Source: Methylomonas sp.
GTDB taxonomy: Bacteria > Pseudomonadota > Gammaproteobacteria > Methylococcales > Methylomonadaceae
DNA length: 64,000 nt
NCBI GenBank assembly: GCA_026988155.1
Contig: JALSLW010000079.1
Location: forward strand, 27,357 to 91,356
Reading direction: 5' to 3'
Part shown: piece after piece, positions 18,371 to 25,979 of the stretch
How the letters are laid out: each line of letters starts with the position of its first letter
Numbering within the stretch: position 1 is the first letter of the stretch
Program-made: the position numbers and the translations under genes
Notes under the pieces: generated by a model
Seen by the model: the letters and a program-made list of their open reading frames with translations, nothing else
Told to the model about the DNA's origin: nothing
The model's database searches: none

Positions 18371-18844
18371 ATGAAAAATAATAAACAAACGGGATTCACA
18401 TTAGTCGAGCTGGTCATGGTTATTATCATGTTAGGCATACTCTCTGCCTCAGCCCTGCCAAAATTCTTTGATAAAAATACCTTTGCAGAACGCGCCTTTT
18501 TTGACGACACTTTAAATGCAGTGCGTTATGCTCAAAAATTAGCTGTAGCTACTGGCTGTAATGTGAAAGTCTCTATTTCTTCAGATCGCTATACCTTAAC
18601 TCGGCTAGTGGATTACAGTAGTGCATTATGCACTAATAGTGCGACTGGTTCATTAGCAGTTTCTCATCCTAGCTCTGGTATTGGCAGTTATTCTGGATCA
18701 GAATCCGGAGTTACTTTAACCAGTTCTGTACCTTCTTTTAATTTTGATGCTTTAGGCACAGCTTCAACTGATGCTATATTAACGGTAGCAGGTTCTAAAG
18801 TCATTAACGTGATTGCCGAAACAGGGTACGTTTATGCACCCTAA
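18371..18844 (+). CDS. mshC: MSHA minor pilin MshC-like
   Basis: 157 residues. Prepilin leader MKNNKQTG, then FTLVELVMVIIMLGILSASALPKFF with Glu at +5. Two internal cysteines (TGCNVKV, SALCTNS) are consistent with a pilin-like globular domain. Order and tight overlaps with mshD-O-P support the assignment as a minor pilin of the MSHA pilus. ATG 18371 follows AAGGAC at the right distance. Confidence 0.85.
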   Translation: MKNNKQTGFTLVELVMVIIMLGILSASALPKFFDKNTFAERAFFDDTLNAVRYAQKLAVATGCNVKVSISSDRYTLTRLVDYSSALCTNSATGSLAVSHPSSGIGSYSGSESGVTLTSSVPSFNFDALGTASTDAILTVAGSKVINVIAETGYVYAP

Positions 18845-19286
18845 AAATCAGCAGATAGGAGTAACTCTGGTTGAATTGATACTGTCTATGGTAATTATCA
18901 GTATTGCATTGACAGGTGTATTAACAGTGATGAACCTTACCGTTAGCCATAGTGCCGACCCCATTATTCAGCATCAGGCGACTGCGATTGCTGAGTCTTA
19001 TCTGGAAGAAATTTTATTGCAGGCTTATCAAAATCCAGTAGGTGGCTATAGTGGGGTAGACCGCAGTCAGTTTGATGATGTGGATGATTATAATGGTTTA
19101 AGCAATGTGGGTGTGAAAGATCATTTAGGAAATTCGGTGGCTGCGCTTGCTAACTATAATGTTTCGGTTGCTGTTTCTGCTGTCACTTTAACGGATAGTG
19201 TGCAGGCAAAGAAAGTGACTGTTACGGTATCTTTATCTGGATTAGGAAGCAGTCTGAATTTAGTTGGCTATAGGGCTGATTATTGA
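18834..19286 (+). CDS. mshD: MSHA minor pilin MshD-like
   Basis: 150 residues from ATG 18834, inside the last codons of mshC (11-base overlap); a TTG at 18813 would put seven extra residues before the leader. The leader MHPKNQQIG is followed by VTLVELILSMVIISIALTGVL, with Glu at +5 but Val instead of the usual Phe at +1. The MshD-like HQATAIAESYLEEILLQAY follows. Translation is probably coupled to mshC. Confidence 0.83.
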   Translation: MHPKNQQIGVTLVELILSMVIISIALTGVLTVMNLTVSHSADPIIQHQATAIAESYLEEILLQAYQNPVGGYSGVDRSQFDDVDDYNGLSNVGVKDHLGNSVAALANYNVSVAVSAVTLTDSVQAKKVTVTVSLSGLGSSLNLVGYRADY

Positions 19287-20086
19287 TGAAAATGCAGGAA
19301 GGCTTTACTTTAATTGAGCTGATTATGGTGATTGTTATCGTGGGGATTTTAGCAACCATGACTACAAGTATTATTACCTTACCCGTTAAAAGCTATATTG
19401 ATCTTGAAAGGCGAACGGCTTTAGTTGATGCAGCAGAAATAAGCCTGAGGCGGATGCAAAGAGATATTCGGCGAGCTTTGCCTAATAGTATACGGATTAC
19501 TAATAGTGGAACGGCGATTGAACTGCTCCACACAACAGATGGGGGCCGTTATCGGGCAAAGCTTGATAGCAGTGATGGGTCTGGCGATATTCTAAACTTT
19601 ACCAAAGCTGACAGCAGTTTTGATGTGCTGGGTTCATTAAATGCTGTGCCCAGCGGAGAGCTTGTTATTTATAATTTGGGTTCGGTTAGTACCAATGCTT
19701 ATGCTGGCAATAACCGGGCAACTCTTTCAAATACCTCTACTGTCGATTTAATTGTATTAGGTGCTGTAAAATTATTTCCATTCCAGTCACCGCAGCAACG
19801 GTTTTTTATTGTAGATACCCCCATTACCTACAGTTGTGCCAGCGGTGAATTAAGACGTTATGATAATGCAATTGATGCTTCATATAGTATCAGCAGTTCA
19901 GTACCCATTTTGGCAAGTCTAAGCTATAAAATACAGGCAAAAGCAAATACGCTCTCCTGTTCCTTTAATTATAATGAAGGGACTGCCGAACGGGCTGGGC
20001 TGGTGACTTTAGAGATTGCCTTAACTGATGATTCGGGCGAGTCGGCTAAATTAATCCATCAAGTCCATGTAGATAATTTGCCATGA
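19286..20086 (+). CDS. mshO: MSHA minor pilin MshO-like
   Basis: 266 residues from ATG 19286, which shares one base with the mshD stop (TGATG). Leader MKMQEG, then FTLIELIMVIVIVGILATMTTSII with Glu at +5. The region RRTALVDAAEISLRRMQRDI, with RRALPNSIRI after it, is typical of MshO/PulJ-like minor pseudopilins. The longer globular domain fits the MshO size class. Confidence 0.85.
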   Translation: MKMQEGFTLIELIMVIVIVGILATMTTSIITLPVKSYIDLERRTALVDAAEISLRRMQRDIRRALPNSIRITNSGTAIELLHTTDGGRYRAKLDSSDGSGDILNFTKADSSFDVLGSLNAVPSGELVIYNLGSVSTNAYAGNNRATLSNTSTVDLIVLGAVKLFPFQSPQQRFFIVDTPITYSCASGELRRYDNAIDASYSISSSVPILASLSYKIQAKANTLSCSFNYNEGTAERAGLVTLEIALTDDSGESAKLIHQVHVDNLP

Positions 20087-20475
20087 AAAAGCAGACTGGA
20101 TTTTCAATTGTTATGGCAATTTTTATCTTAGTAGTGCTTAGTTTATTAGGCGGCTACATGGTTAAATTAAGTGGTGTGCAACATGCCACCTCCGCTTTTG
20201 CGATTCAGGGTGCCAGGGCTTATCAGGCGGCTAGGGCTGGAATCGGCTGGGCAGTTTCTCGAATAATAACGGATGGGGGAAATTGCAGTGATATTGTTTC
20301 CCCTATAAGTTTTGCCGATATTAGCGGTTTTGCTGTTTCTTTGACTTGTATGGCTCAGCCTATTGCAGAGGATACAAATTATGTGGTCTATAAAATTACT
20401 GCTTTAAGTGAGTTTGGTGCTTATAACAGTGCTAATTATATTTCCAGGAGGATTGAGGTTTCTATTGTTGACTGA
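20083..20475 (+). CDS. mshP: MSHA biogenesis protein MshP-like
   Basis: 130 residues starting in an ATGA overlap with mshO. MKKQTG-FSIVMAIFILVVLSLLGGYM resembles a prepilin N-terminus but lacks Glu at +5 (Met instead), as expected for MshP and PilX-like proteins. ARAYQAARAGIGWAVSRI is the conserved block after the helix. It is the last gene of the plus-strand block. Downstream begins a 600-base non-coding stretch of repeats and a gene remnant. Confidence 0.83.
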   Translation: MKKQTGFSIVMAIFILVVLSLLGGYMVKLSGVQHATSAFAIQGARAYQAARAGIGWAVSRIITDGGNCSDIVSPISFADISGFAVSLTCMAQPIAEDTNYVVYKITALSEFGAYNSANYISRRIEVSIVD

Positions 20476-20533
20476 ATTGCCAGGTGTATTTTTAGCTCAG
20501 CGGATAAGGTGCTAAAGAAATATTTTTCTAATT

Positions 20534-20711
20534 TTATATAGTTGGATAGGGAGATTTGTAGTCAAAATCATCTTCATACTCTATAGAATAAAAAATATTT
20601 AGGATACCCAGCTGTTTGGATATATTCTTGTAATGCTTGGGTTACAACAGCTTTTTTTATCTTATATTCGCCCAATAAAAGAGCTTCATTAATAAGATTG
20701 TCGGCATGATG
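20534..20711 (-). pseudogene. vapB-like antitoxin remnant, truncated and frameshifted
   Basis: On the minus strand, reading from about 20711, DNLINEALLLGEYKIKKAVV continues as TQALQEYIQ, which resembles the ribbon-helix-helix end of VapB antitoxins (D-x-L-I-x-E-A-L ... K-K-x-V-V-x-x-A-L). That frame stops after FLFYRV. One frame over, SIEYEDDFDYK resembles the typical VapB C-terminus and ends at a stop at 20534. The beta strand and start codon are missing: the fragment begins next to palindromic element C. No vapC toxin is adjacent. Confidence 0.5.
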
Positions 20712-20728
20712 CTTTTTCCTTTTTTACC

Positions 20729-20792
20729 ATTTTAGGCCCTGAATAAATAGTTACGTAGCTCGCTATGCGCCTATTTATTCGGGGCCTAAAAT
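20729..20792. repeat. Palindromic intergenic element, copy C
   Basis: ATTTTAGGCCC (20729-20739) and GGGCCTAAAAT (20782-20792) form the ends; AATAAATAG pairs with CTATTTATT; the centre is TACGTAGC-TC-GCTATGCG. The core matches copies A and B (xCxTAGxxxGCTATGCxCC). Flanking T-rich and A-rich stretches (from about 20710 and to 20800) extend the similarity. Confidence 0.7.
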
Positions 20793-20843
20793 AAAAAAAA
20801 TCCTGCGTAAAACTATTAAATTAATTTTACTTGGATACTTAAT

Positions 20844-21082
20844 CCTAAATAAATCAGTTGAACGCATAGTTTAACTGTAACTTGTTAAATAAACAGTTTA
20901 ATCCAGTTTTTTACTATTCACCAAATGGGTGAGTGTATATCGCTTCACGGTTTTGTGAAAAATCTGGACAAAACTACTGCAGAATAGCTCTCGATAAGGA
21001 CTATGGCCATTATCTTCTAGCTATTCTTTGCCTTTTTTGCCCAGATTTCCCACAAAATCCGTGCTCAACTGATTTATTTAGG
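20844..21082. repeat. 239-bp MITE-like element with 18-bp terminal inverted repeats (element D)
   Basis: CCTAAATAAATCAGTTGA (20844-20861) is repeated exactly, inverted, at 21065-21082. Inside, arms 20946-20967 and 21041-21063 (CACGGTTTTGTG.../...CACAAAATCCGTG) and 20979-20989 with 21019-21031 form nested hairpins. No significant ORF. Its right end abuts the mshG stop codon (21083-21085). The structure fits a non-autonomous transposable element. Confidence 0.75.
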
Positions 21083-22303
21083 CTAATGCATCGCACCAGA
21101 CAAATTCCACATTGGCAAAAATATCCCTAAAGCCAGTACTAACACCATTGAACCTATTATCAGCAATAAAAAGGGCTCTATCACACTGGCTAGGTTTTTT
21201 AGTTCTGCATCAATTTCAGCCTCATAAAAATCAGCAACTTCCAATAGCATTTCACTGATATTGCCGGTTTCTTCCCCGACCATGATCATTTGTATAACTA
21301 GCGGTGGAAACAGGCCTATACTCATTGCCATACGGCTGATACTGTCGCCTTTTTCTATGCCTATGCGCATGGTATCAAGTTTTGAGCCAATATAGATATT
21401 GCCTATGGCATTTGACACAATGCTGATACCTTGAATCAGCGGTACGCCTGAGCTAAGTATCATGGCAAAAGAGCGCGAAAAACGTTCCATGGTGGCTCGA
21501 TGGATAATGCTACCGACTGCCGGTATTTTTAGCATCAGCTGGTCTTTTTTCAGGTGGCCTTCTGGGGTTTCTATGTATTTGATTAGCATAATAGCTGTTA
21601 GCACTAGCCCACCAATAATATATGGCCAGTAGGCTACGCTAAAATCAGAAATACTCATTAGCATTTTTGTTTGCCAGGGCAATTCTGCTCCCATTTTATC
21701 GAATACGCCTTTAAAGGCGGGAATAACATAAATATTAACGATTGCCATGGCGACGCTAATGGCGATGATAACCATGGTAGGGTAGCGCAAGGCAGACTTT
21801 ATTCTGCTTTGGGTTTCTTTTTCCCGCTCCATATATTGCGAAATCTGCAAAAAAGCCTGATCCAGTCCTCCCGTTTCTTCACCAACATTGACAATGCTGA
21901 TAAACAGGTGTGAAAATATTTTTGGGTGCTGTCCCATTGCCTGACTCAACGTTAAACCGCTTTCTAAAGAGCTGGCAATATTGCTTAAGGCGTTTGCCAG
22001 AGCAGTGTTGCGGGTTGATTCGGTCAGGCTGTTTATAGCGCGGATTATGGGAACGCCTGCTTTGCTTAAGCTATGCATTTGTCTGCTAAACAGCATTATG
22101 TCATCTATTTTTATGCTGCCAATGGCTTGCCAATGGTTAAACTGTTCCATCAGATCTGTCTGTTCAGCTCGTATTTTGATTGAGACGGCCGTTAATTCTC
22201 TGTCAGAAAGGGAGTTAACCACTGATTTTGTATTTTCAGCTTCAATAATCCCTTCGATAAGTTTGCCTGACTGATTGCGAGCTTTATATGCATATTTTGA
22301 CAT
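21083..22303 (-). CDS. mshG: MSHA inner-membrane platform protein MshG
   Basis: 406 residues from ATG 22303, one base after the mshE stop; a longer frame from 22339 adds 12 residues before MSKYAYKARNQSG, the usual GspF/PilC/MshG start. Two homologous GspF domains with GVPIIRAINSL and GVPLIQGISIV, and NVGEETGGLDQAF and MVGEETGNISEML, plus three membrane helices. It is the platform on which MshE drives pilus assembly. The C-terminus (LGIFLPMWNLSGAMH) is complete even though element D begins at its stop codon. Confidence 0.92.
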   Translation of the reverse strand: MSKYAYKARNQSGKLIEGIIEAENTKSVVNSLSDRELTAVSIKIRAEQTDLMEQFNHWQAIGSIKIDDIMLFSRQMHSLSKAGVPIIRAINSLTESTRNTALANALSNIASSLESGLTLSQAMGQHPKIFSHLFISIVNVGEETGGLDQAFLQISQYMEREKETQSRIKSALRYPTMVIIAISVAMAIVNIYVIPAFKGVFDKMGAELPWQTKMLMSISDFSVAYWPYIIGGLVLTAIMLIKYIETPEGHLKKDQLMLKIPAVGSIIHRATMERFSRSFAMILSSGVPLIQGISIVSNAIGNIYIGSKLDTMRIGIEKGDSISRMAMSIGLFPPLVIQMIMVGEETGNISEMLLEVADFYEAEIDAELKNLASVIEPFLLLIIGSMVLVLALGIFLPMWNLSGAMH

Positions 22304-22304
22304 T

Positions 22305-24008
22305 TTAAGTTCCCGATCCTGTGATACGGATAACTTCATCTAAGCTGGTAATGCCTTGACGGACAAACTCTAAAGCGCATTCAGTAAAGGGTACAAATCC
22401 AGGGGTATTTTCTGCTGCCAAGGTAAAGGCCGAAGAGTCACCGCGCCGCAGAGCATCAAGTGTTTCGTGTCGCATTTCCAATAATTCATAAACCCCGATT
22501 CTGCCACTGTAGCCAGTTTGGTTACAGTGGTGGCATCCTGTGCCGTGTTTAAACTGAATGGTTTTACTGTCGCAGTTAAAGCTGTTTTCCAGCCAGGTTC
22601 TATGAGTCTGTTCAATTTCTTTATCGCTGGTAGAGCAATGTTCGCAAATTCGTCTGACTAAACGCTGCGCAATAATAACCTGTAGCGCACTGGCTAAAAT
22701 ATAACCTTCTACCCCCATATCCAGTAGGCGCATTGCTGTTTCAACAGCTCCATTGGTGTGTAGAGTGGAGAAAACCAAATGGCCTGTAATAGAGGCCCGT
22801 ATGGCAATTTCAGCAGTTTCTGTGTCACGCATTTCTCCCACTAGGATAACATCCGGGTCTTGCCGCAAGGCTGAGCGCAGAACACTGGCAAAAGTTAAGC
22901 CAATCTTCTCATTAACCTGCGACTGATTGATACGGGGAAGGCTGTATTCAACAGGGTCTTCTGCTGTGATGATTTTTGTATCGGGCTTGTTGACTTCTGT
23001 AAGGGCTGCATACAATGTAGTGGTTTTACCGCTGCCCGTTGGCCCTGTTACCAGTATTAAGCCATGCGGGTTCTTAATATAGGATTTGAAACGGTTTAAT
23101 AAATCTTCAGGAATGCCTAATTTATTCAGATTTAATAAGCCTTGGGAGTGATCTAGCAAGCGCATGACGATTGATTCGCCATGTGTTACCGGCAAAGTAG
23201 ATAGCCGTATATCTAGAGATTTCCCTTTAACTCTAATGCTGAAGCGACCATCTTGAGGCAGTCTTTTTTCTGAAATATTCAGCCCTGACATCAGTTTTAA
23301 GCGCACAACCAGAGCGGGTGCGATTTTAACTTCATTTAAAATTTGTTCATTTAAAACGCCGTCAATCCGCTGGCGGATGCGCAATACTTTCTCGTCAGGT
23401 TCTATATGAATATCCGAGGCATTGACCTGAGCGGCATCTTCAAAAATAGATTGTAACAGCTTGACCACAGGGGCTTCTGCCACTTCATCAGAAGTAATGA
23501 GGGTATTGAAATCAAAATCATTGTCTGCCAGTTCATCATCCAATTGACCCGCCAGGTCACTTATTTCTCCTGTACGCCGATAGCTTTGGTCAATAACGCT
23601 AAGCAAATCGCTTTCCCTGACCACGGCCTGGCGAATCCGTTTTTTAAGAATGCGAGTCAGTTCATCCAGCCCCATTAAATCAGTAGGGTCTGCCATCGCT
23701 AACAGCACATCATGCTCATTGCTTTCTAACAGCATAACCCTAAATCGCCTAGCAAGGCTTTCGGGCAGCAAATTGACTACTTCGTCCTGTCTTGGATATT
23801 GGCTGATTTCAATAAAAGGGATTTGCAGCTGGCGGGAAAGAAAATTAAGCAGATCGGTTTCGGAAATGAAATTCAGGTCAACAAGCGTCCGTCCTAGTTT
23901 GCGGCCTGATTTTTTTTGCTCTGCCAGAGCAGACATAAGTTGTTCATGGGTAATAATACGATTTTGTACTAGTAAATCACCAATGCGAATTCTTTTTCTT
24001 GGGGTCAT
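22305..24008 (-). CDS. mshE: MSHA pilus extension ATPase MshE
   Basis: 567 residues. The N-terminal MshEN region has two 24-residue c-di-GMP-type modules, RIGDLLVQNRIITHEQLMSA and KLGRTLVDLNFISETDLLNF, each ending near a Gln; the second glycine of the consensus is replaced in both. The GspE ATPase domain has Walker A GPTGSGKTTT (about residues 322-331), the Asp box EDPVEY, Walker B LRQDPDVILVGEMRD, His box STLHTN and two CxxC pairs (CEHC, CHHC) of the zinc module. It hydrolyses ATP to polymerise the pilus; Vibrio MshE is c-di-GMP regulated. Starts 5 bases after mshN. Confidence 0.94.
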   Translation of the reverse strand: MTPRKRIRIGDLLVQNRIITHEQLMSALAEQKKSGRKLGRTLVDLNFISETDLLNFLSRQLQIPFIEISQYPRQDEVVNLLPESLARRFRVMLLESNEHDVLLAMADPTDLMGLDELTRILKKRIRQAVVRESDLLSVIDQSYRRTGEISDLAGQLDDELADNDFDFNTLITSDEVAEAPVVKLLQSIFEDAAQVNASDIHIEPDEKVLRIRQRIDGVLNEQILNEVKIAPALVVRLKLMSGLNISEKRLPQDGRFSIRVKGKSLDIRLSTLPVTHGESIVMRLLDHSQGLLNLNKLGIPEDLLNRFKSYIKNPHGLILVTGPTGSGKTTTLYAALTEVNKPDTKIITAEDPVEYSLPRINQSQVNEKIGLTFASVLRSALRQDPDVILVGEMRDTETAEIAIRASITGHLVFSTLHTNGAVETAMRLLDMGVEGYILASALQVIIAQRLVRRICEHCSTSDKEIEQTHRTWLENSFNCDSKTIQFKHGTGCHHCNQTGYSGRIGVYELLEMRHETLDALRRGDSSAFTLAAENTPGFVPFTECALEFVRQGITSLDEVIRITGSGT

Positions 24009-24013
24009 GCGTG

Positions 24014-25048
24014 TTATTTAAGAATGCTTATCCTTTGATAAATATAGTCTACTATCACTGTTTTTAATGAATTTTTATCAAGTGCCTGCTGGTAGGCGTG
24101 CAATGCCTGCTGTCTGTGCCCCAGGTTTTCCTGTGAAATGGCTGACCCTAGCCAATATTCGGCTTTCCCCGAATTAATTGTTAATAGTTTCTGATAGGTT
24201 TCTAGCGATTCTGTATGTTTACCATTTTGCTGAAAAGCTGCGGCTAATAGGGCAAGGTAGGTTTCATTCTGTATATAACGGGCATCAATTTTCTGCAGTG
24301 TTTGCAGTGCGGGTTTTACTTGTTTGTTTTGTAAAAATAATTGGGTGCGGAGATTAATAAACTGTAGGTTTTGTGGAAATAGCAACAGGCCTTGGTCAAG
24401 TGATTTTTCTGTTTCGCTGGTTAAACCTAATTGCAGCAGAGTAGTGGCTAGCAGCAGACGGGCATCAATATGCTGCGGGTTAAGTCTTATAGTCTGCTCA
24501 AGCCTATCGACTTTTTTGACAGATGGCGACTGTTTTTTTACCCTTGAAAATAGTTTTTCTGCCTTTTGTATATTGCTTAGTACTGGTCTTTTTCTAATAA
24601 ATTTTCTTTTAACTGACAAAACCTTCTTTTGGTGACTGGTTTTAGGCGGAATAGCCGGTTTTAAAGTTTTAGGTTTGTTTTCGGCAGTAGAGGTTGGAAC
24701 CTGAACAGCATTTTTCTGAATATCCAGCTCAAAAGATGTAGTAGATTTTACTGAGTGTTTATGCAGGATATTACCTGTTGGTTTTTTTGCAATAGTTTGT
24801 CTAACAGGGCTTGAAATTGCTTTTTTCTTAATTGCTGTGTCAATCAGAGCGTTTTGAGGTTGATAATGCCTATAGGCTAATAGGGCGATGATAATAATTG
24901 CAATGATCAACAACCATAAGAATAAAGAAGCTGTATTTTTGGCAACCGGCACAGCCTTGATATTATCCAGTTCCATTGGGTCTGAGGAACTTCCTATTTT
25001 AGCATTACGTTTTTCCAGATCATGCAGGACTTGATTTAATAAACTCAT
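24014..25048 (-). CDS. mshN: MSHA biogenesis TPR protein MshN
   Basis: 344 residues. A short cytoplasmic N-terminus (MSLLNQVLHDLEKRNAKI, typical of MshN) precedes one membrane helix (ASLFLWLLIIAIIIIALLAY), a basic linker rich in Lys/Pro (about 65-170), and a C-terminal periplasmic TPR region (about 180-335). It probably scaffolds the trans-envelope part of the pilus machine. Nine bases separate it from mshM. Confidence 0.85.
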   Translation of the reverse strand: MSLLNQVLHDLEKRNAKIGSSSDPMELDNIKAVPVAKNTASLFLWLLIIAIIIIALLAYRHYQPQNALIDTAIKKKAISSPVRQTIAKKPTGNILHKHSVKSTTSFELDIQKNAVQVPTSTAENKPKTLKPAIPPKTSHQKKVLSVKRKFIRKRPVLSNIQKAEKLFSRVKKQSPSVKKVDRLEQTIRLNPQHIDARLLLATTLLQLGLTSETEKSLDQGLLLFPQNLQFINLRTQLFLQNKQVKPALQTLQKIDARYIQNETYLALLAAAFQQNGKHTESLETYQKLLTINSGKAEYWLGSAISQENLGHRQQALHAYQQALDKNSLKTVIVDYIYQRISILK

Positions 25049-25057
25049 TAGCAGTTC

Positions 25058-25963
25058 CTAAGCTAGGTTGAAGTGGTTAAATGCTAATAGGCATAGGGTT
25101 GCAAATAATGCAATAACGATCTGTTTTCGGCATTCGAAAGGCTGTTTTAATTTGCAAGTGTCTTCAGTATCTGCGGCTGCAAGCCGTATCTGTTTTACAC
25201 CTATTTTTAGCAGGCCTGATCCGTATGCGGATAACAGGGCTTTATGTGACAGTATATTTATTAAACGCGGGATGCCCATGCTGTAAAAATGCAGTGCATT
25301 AATGGCGCCATTGGTAAAGATAGTAGGGCTGGCGCTGTTAGCAATGGTTAAACGGTGTTTGATATAGGCTTCTACATCAATCGGAGAAAGCTCCTTTAAG
25401 GCATAACTGAAACTAATGCGCTGTCTGAGCTGACGAATAGATTTTTTTTGCAAGAGTGTATTTAACTCTGGCTGACCAAACAGCACTATCTGCAATAATT
25501 TTTGCTTTTCGGTTTCCAAATTGGTTAAAAGCCTTAGAGCTTCCAATGTTTCTAAGGGCATTGCCTGTGCTTCATCAATGATTAGAACTGTTTTTTGCAG
25601 TTTTTCTGCATTGTCCAGCAAATGCTTATTTAGCAATTGCAATAAACGGGTTTTTCCTTTCTCTCTGCTAAATGAGATGCCCAGTTCACTTGCAATTGAC
25701 AGGTGCAAGGCTGTAGCGGATATATGGGGGTTAGGAATGTAGGCAGTGACAAAGGGCGGTTGCAATTCATTGAGCAATTTTCGGCATAGCATGGTTTTCC
25801 CTACTCCTACATTGCCCGTTATCTTTATAAACCCTTCGCCATTTTGCAGGGCAATGAGCAAAACATTTAATGCTTCTCTATGGCTGGGCAAATCAAAATA
25901 GAATTGCGTATCAGGTGTTAGTCCGAAAGGAAACTCAGATAGTCCGAAGTGTTTTAGGTACAT
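25058..25963 (-). CDS. mshM: MSHA biogenesis AAA ATPase MshM (ExeA-like)
   Basis: 301 residues. MYLKHFGLSEFPFGLTPDTQ is the ExeA/MshM N-terminal signature. Walker A is GNVGVGKT (residues 50-57), Walker B is VLIIDEAQAM with D130-E131. The C-terminus has a single membrane helix (IVIALFATLCLLAF). ExeA-type ATPases help place or assemble secretins; here the partner would be MshL, encoded 16 bases upstream. Confidence 0.9.
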   Translation of the reverse strand: MYLKHFGLSEFPFGLTPDTQFYFDLPSHREALNVLLIALQNGEGFIKITGNVGVGKTMLCRKLLNELQPPFVTAYIPNPHISATALHLSIASELGISFSREKGKTRLLQLLNKHLLDNAEKLQKTVLIIDEAQAMPLETLEALRLLTNLETEKQKLLQIVLFGQPELNTLLQKKSIRQLRQRISFSYALKELSPIDVEAYIKHRLTIANSASPTIFTNGAINALHFYSMGIPRLINILSHKALLSAYGSGLLKIGVKQIRLAAADTEDTCKLKQPFECRKQIVIALFATLCLLAFNHFNLA

Positions 25964-25979
25964 TGCCTAAATGTTTAGA

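Noticed and set aside
20933..21130. 65-codon frame within the MITE-like element
   Set aside because: It spans inverted-repeat arms and the end of mshG; composition follows the palindrome, not a protein.
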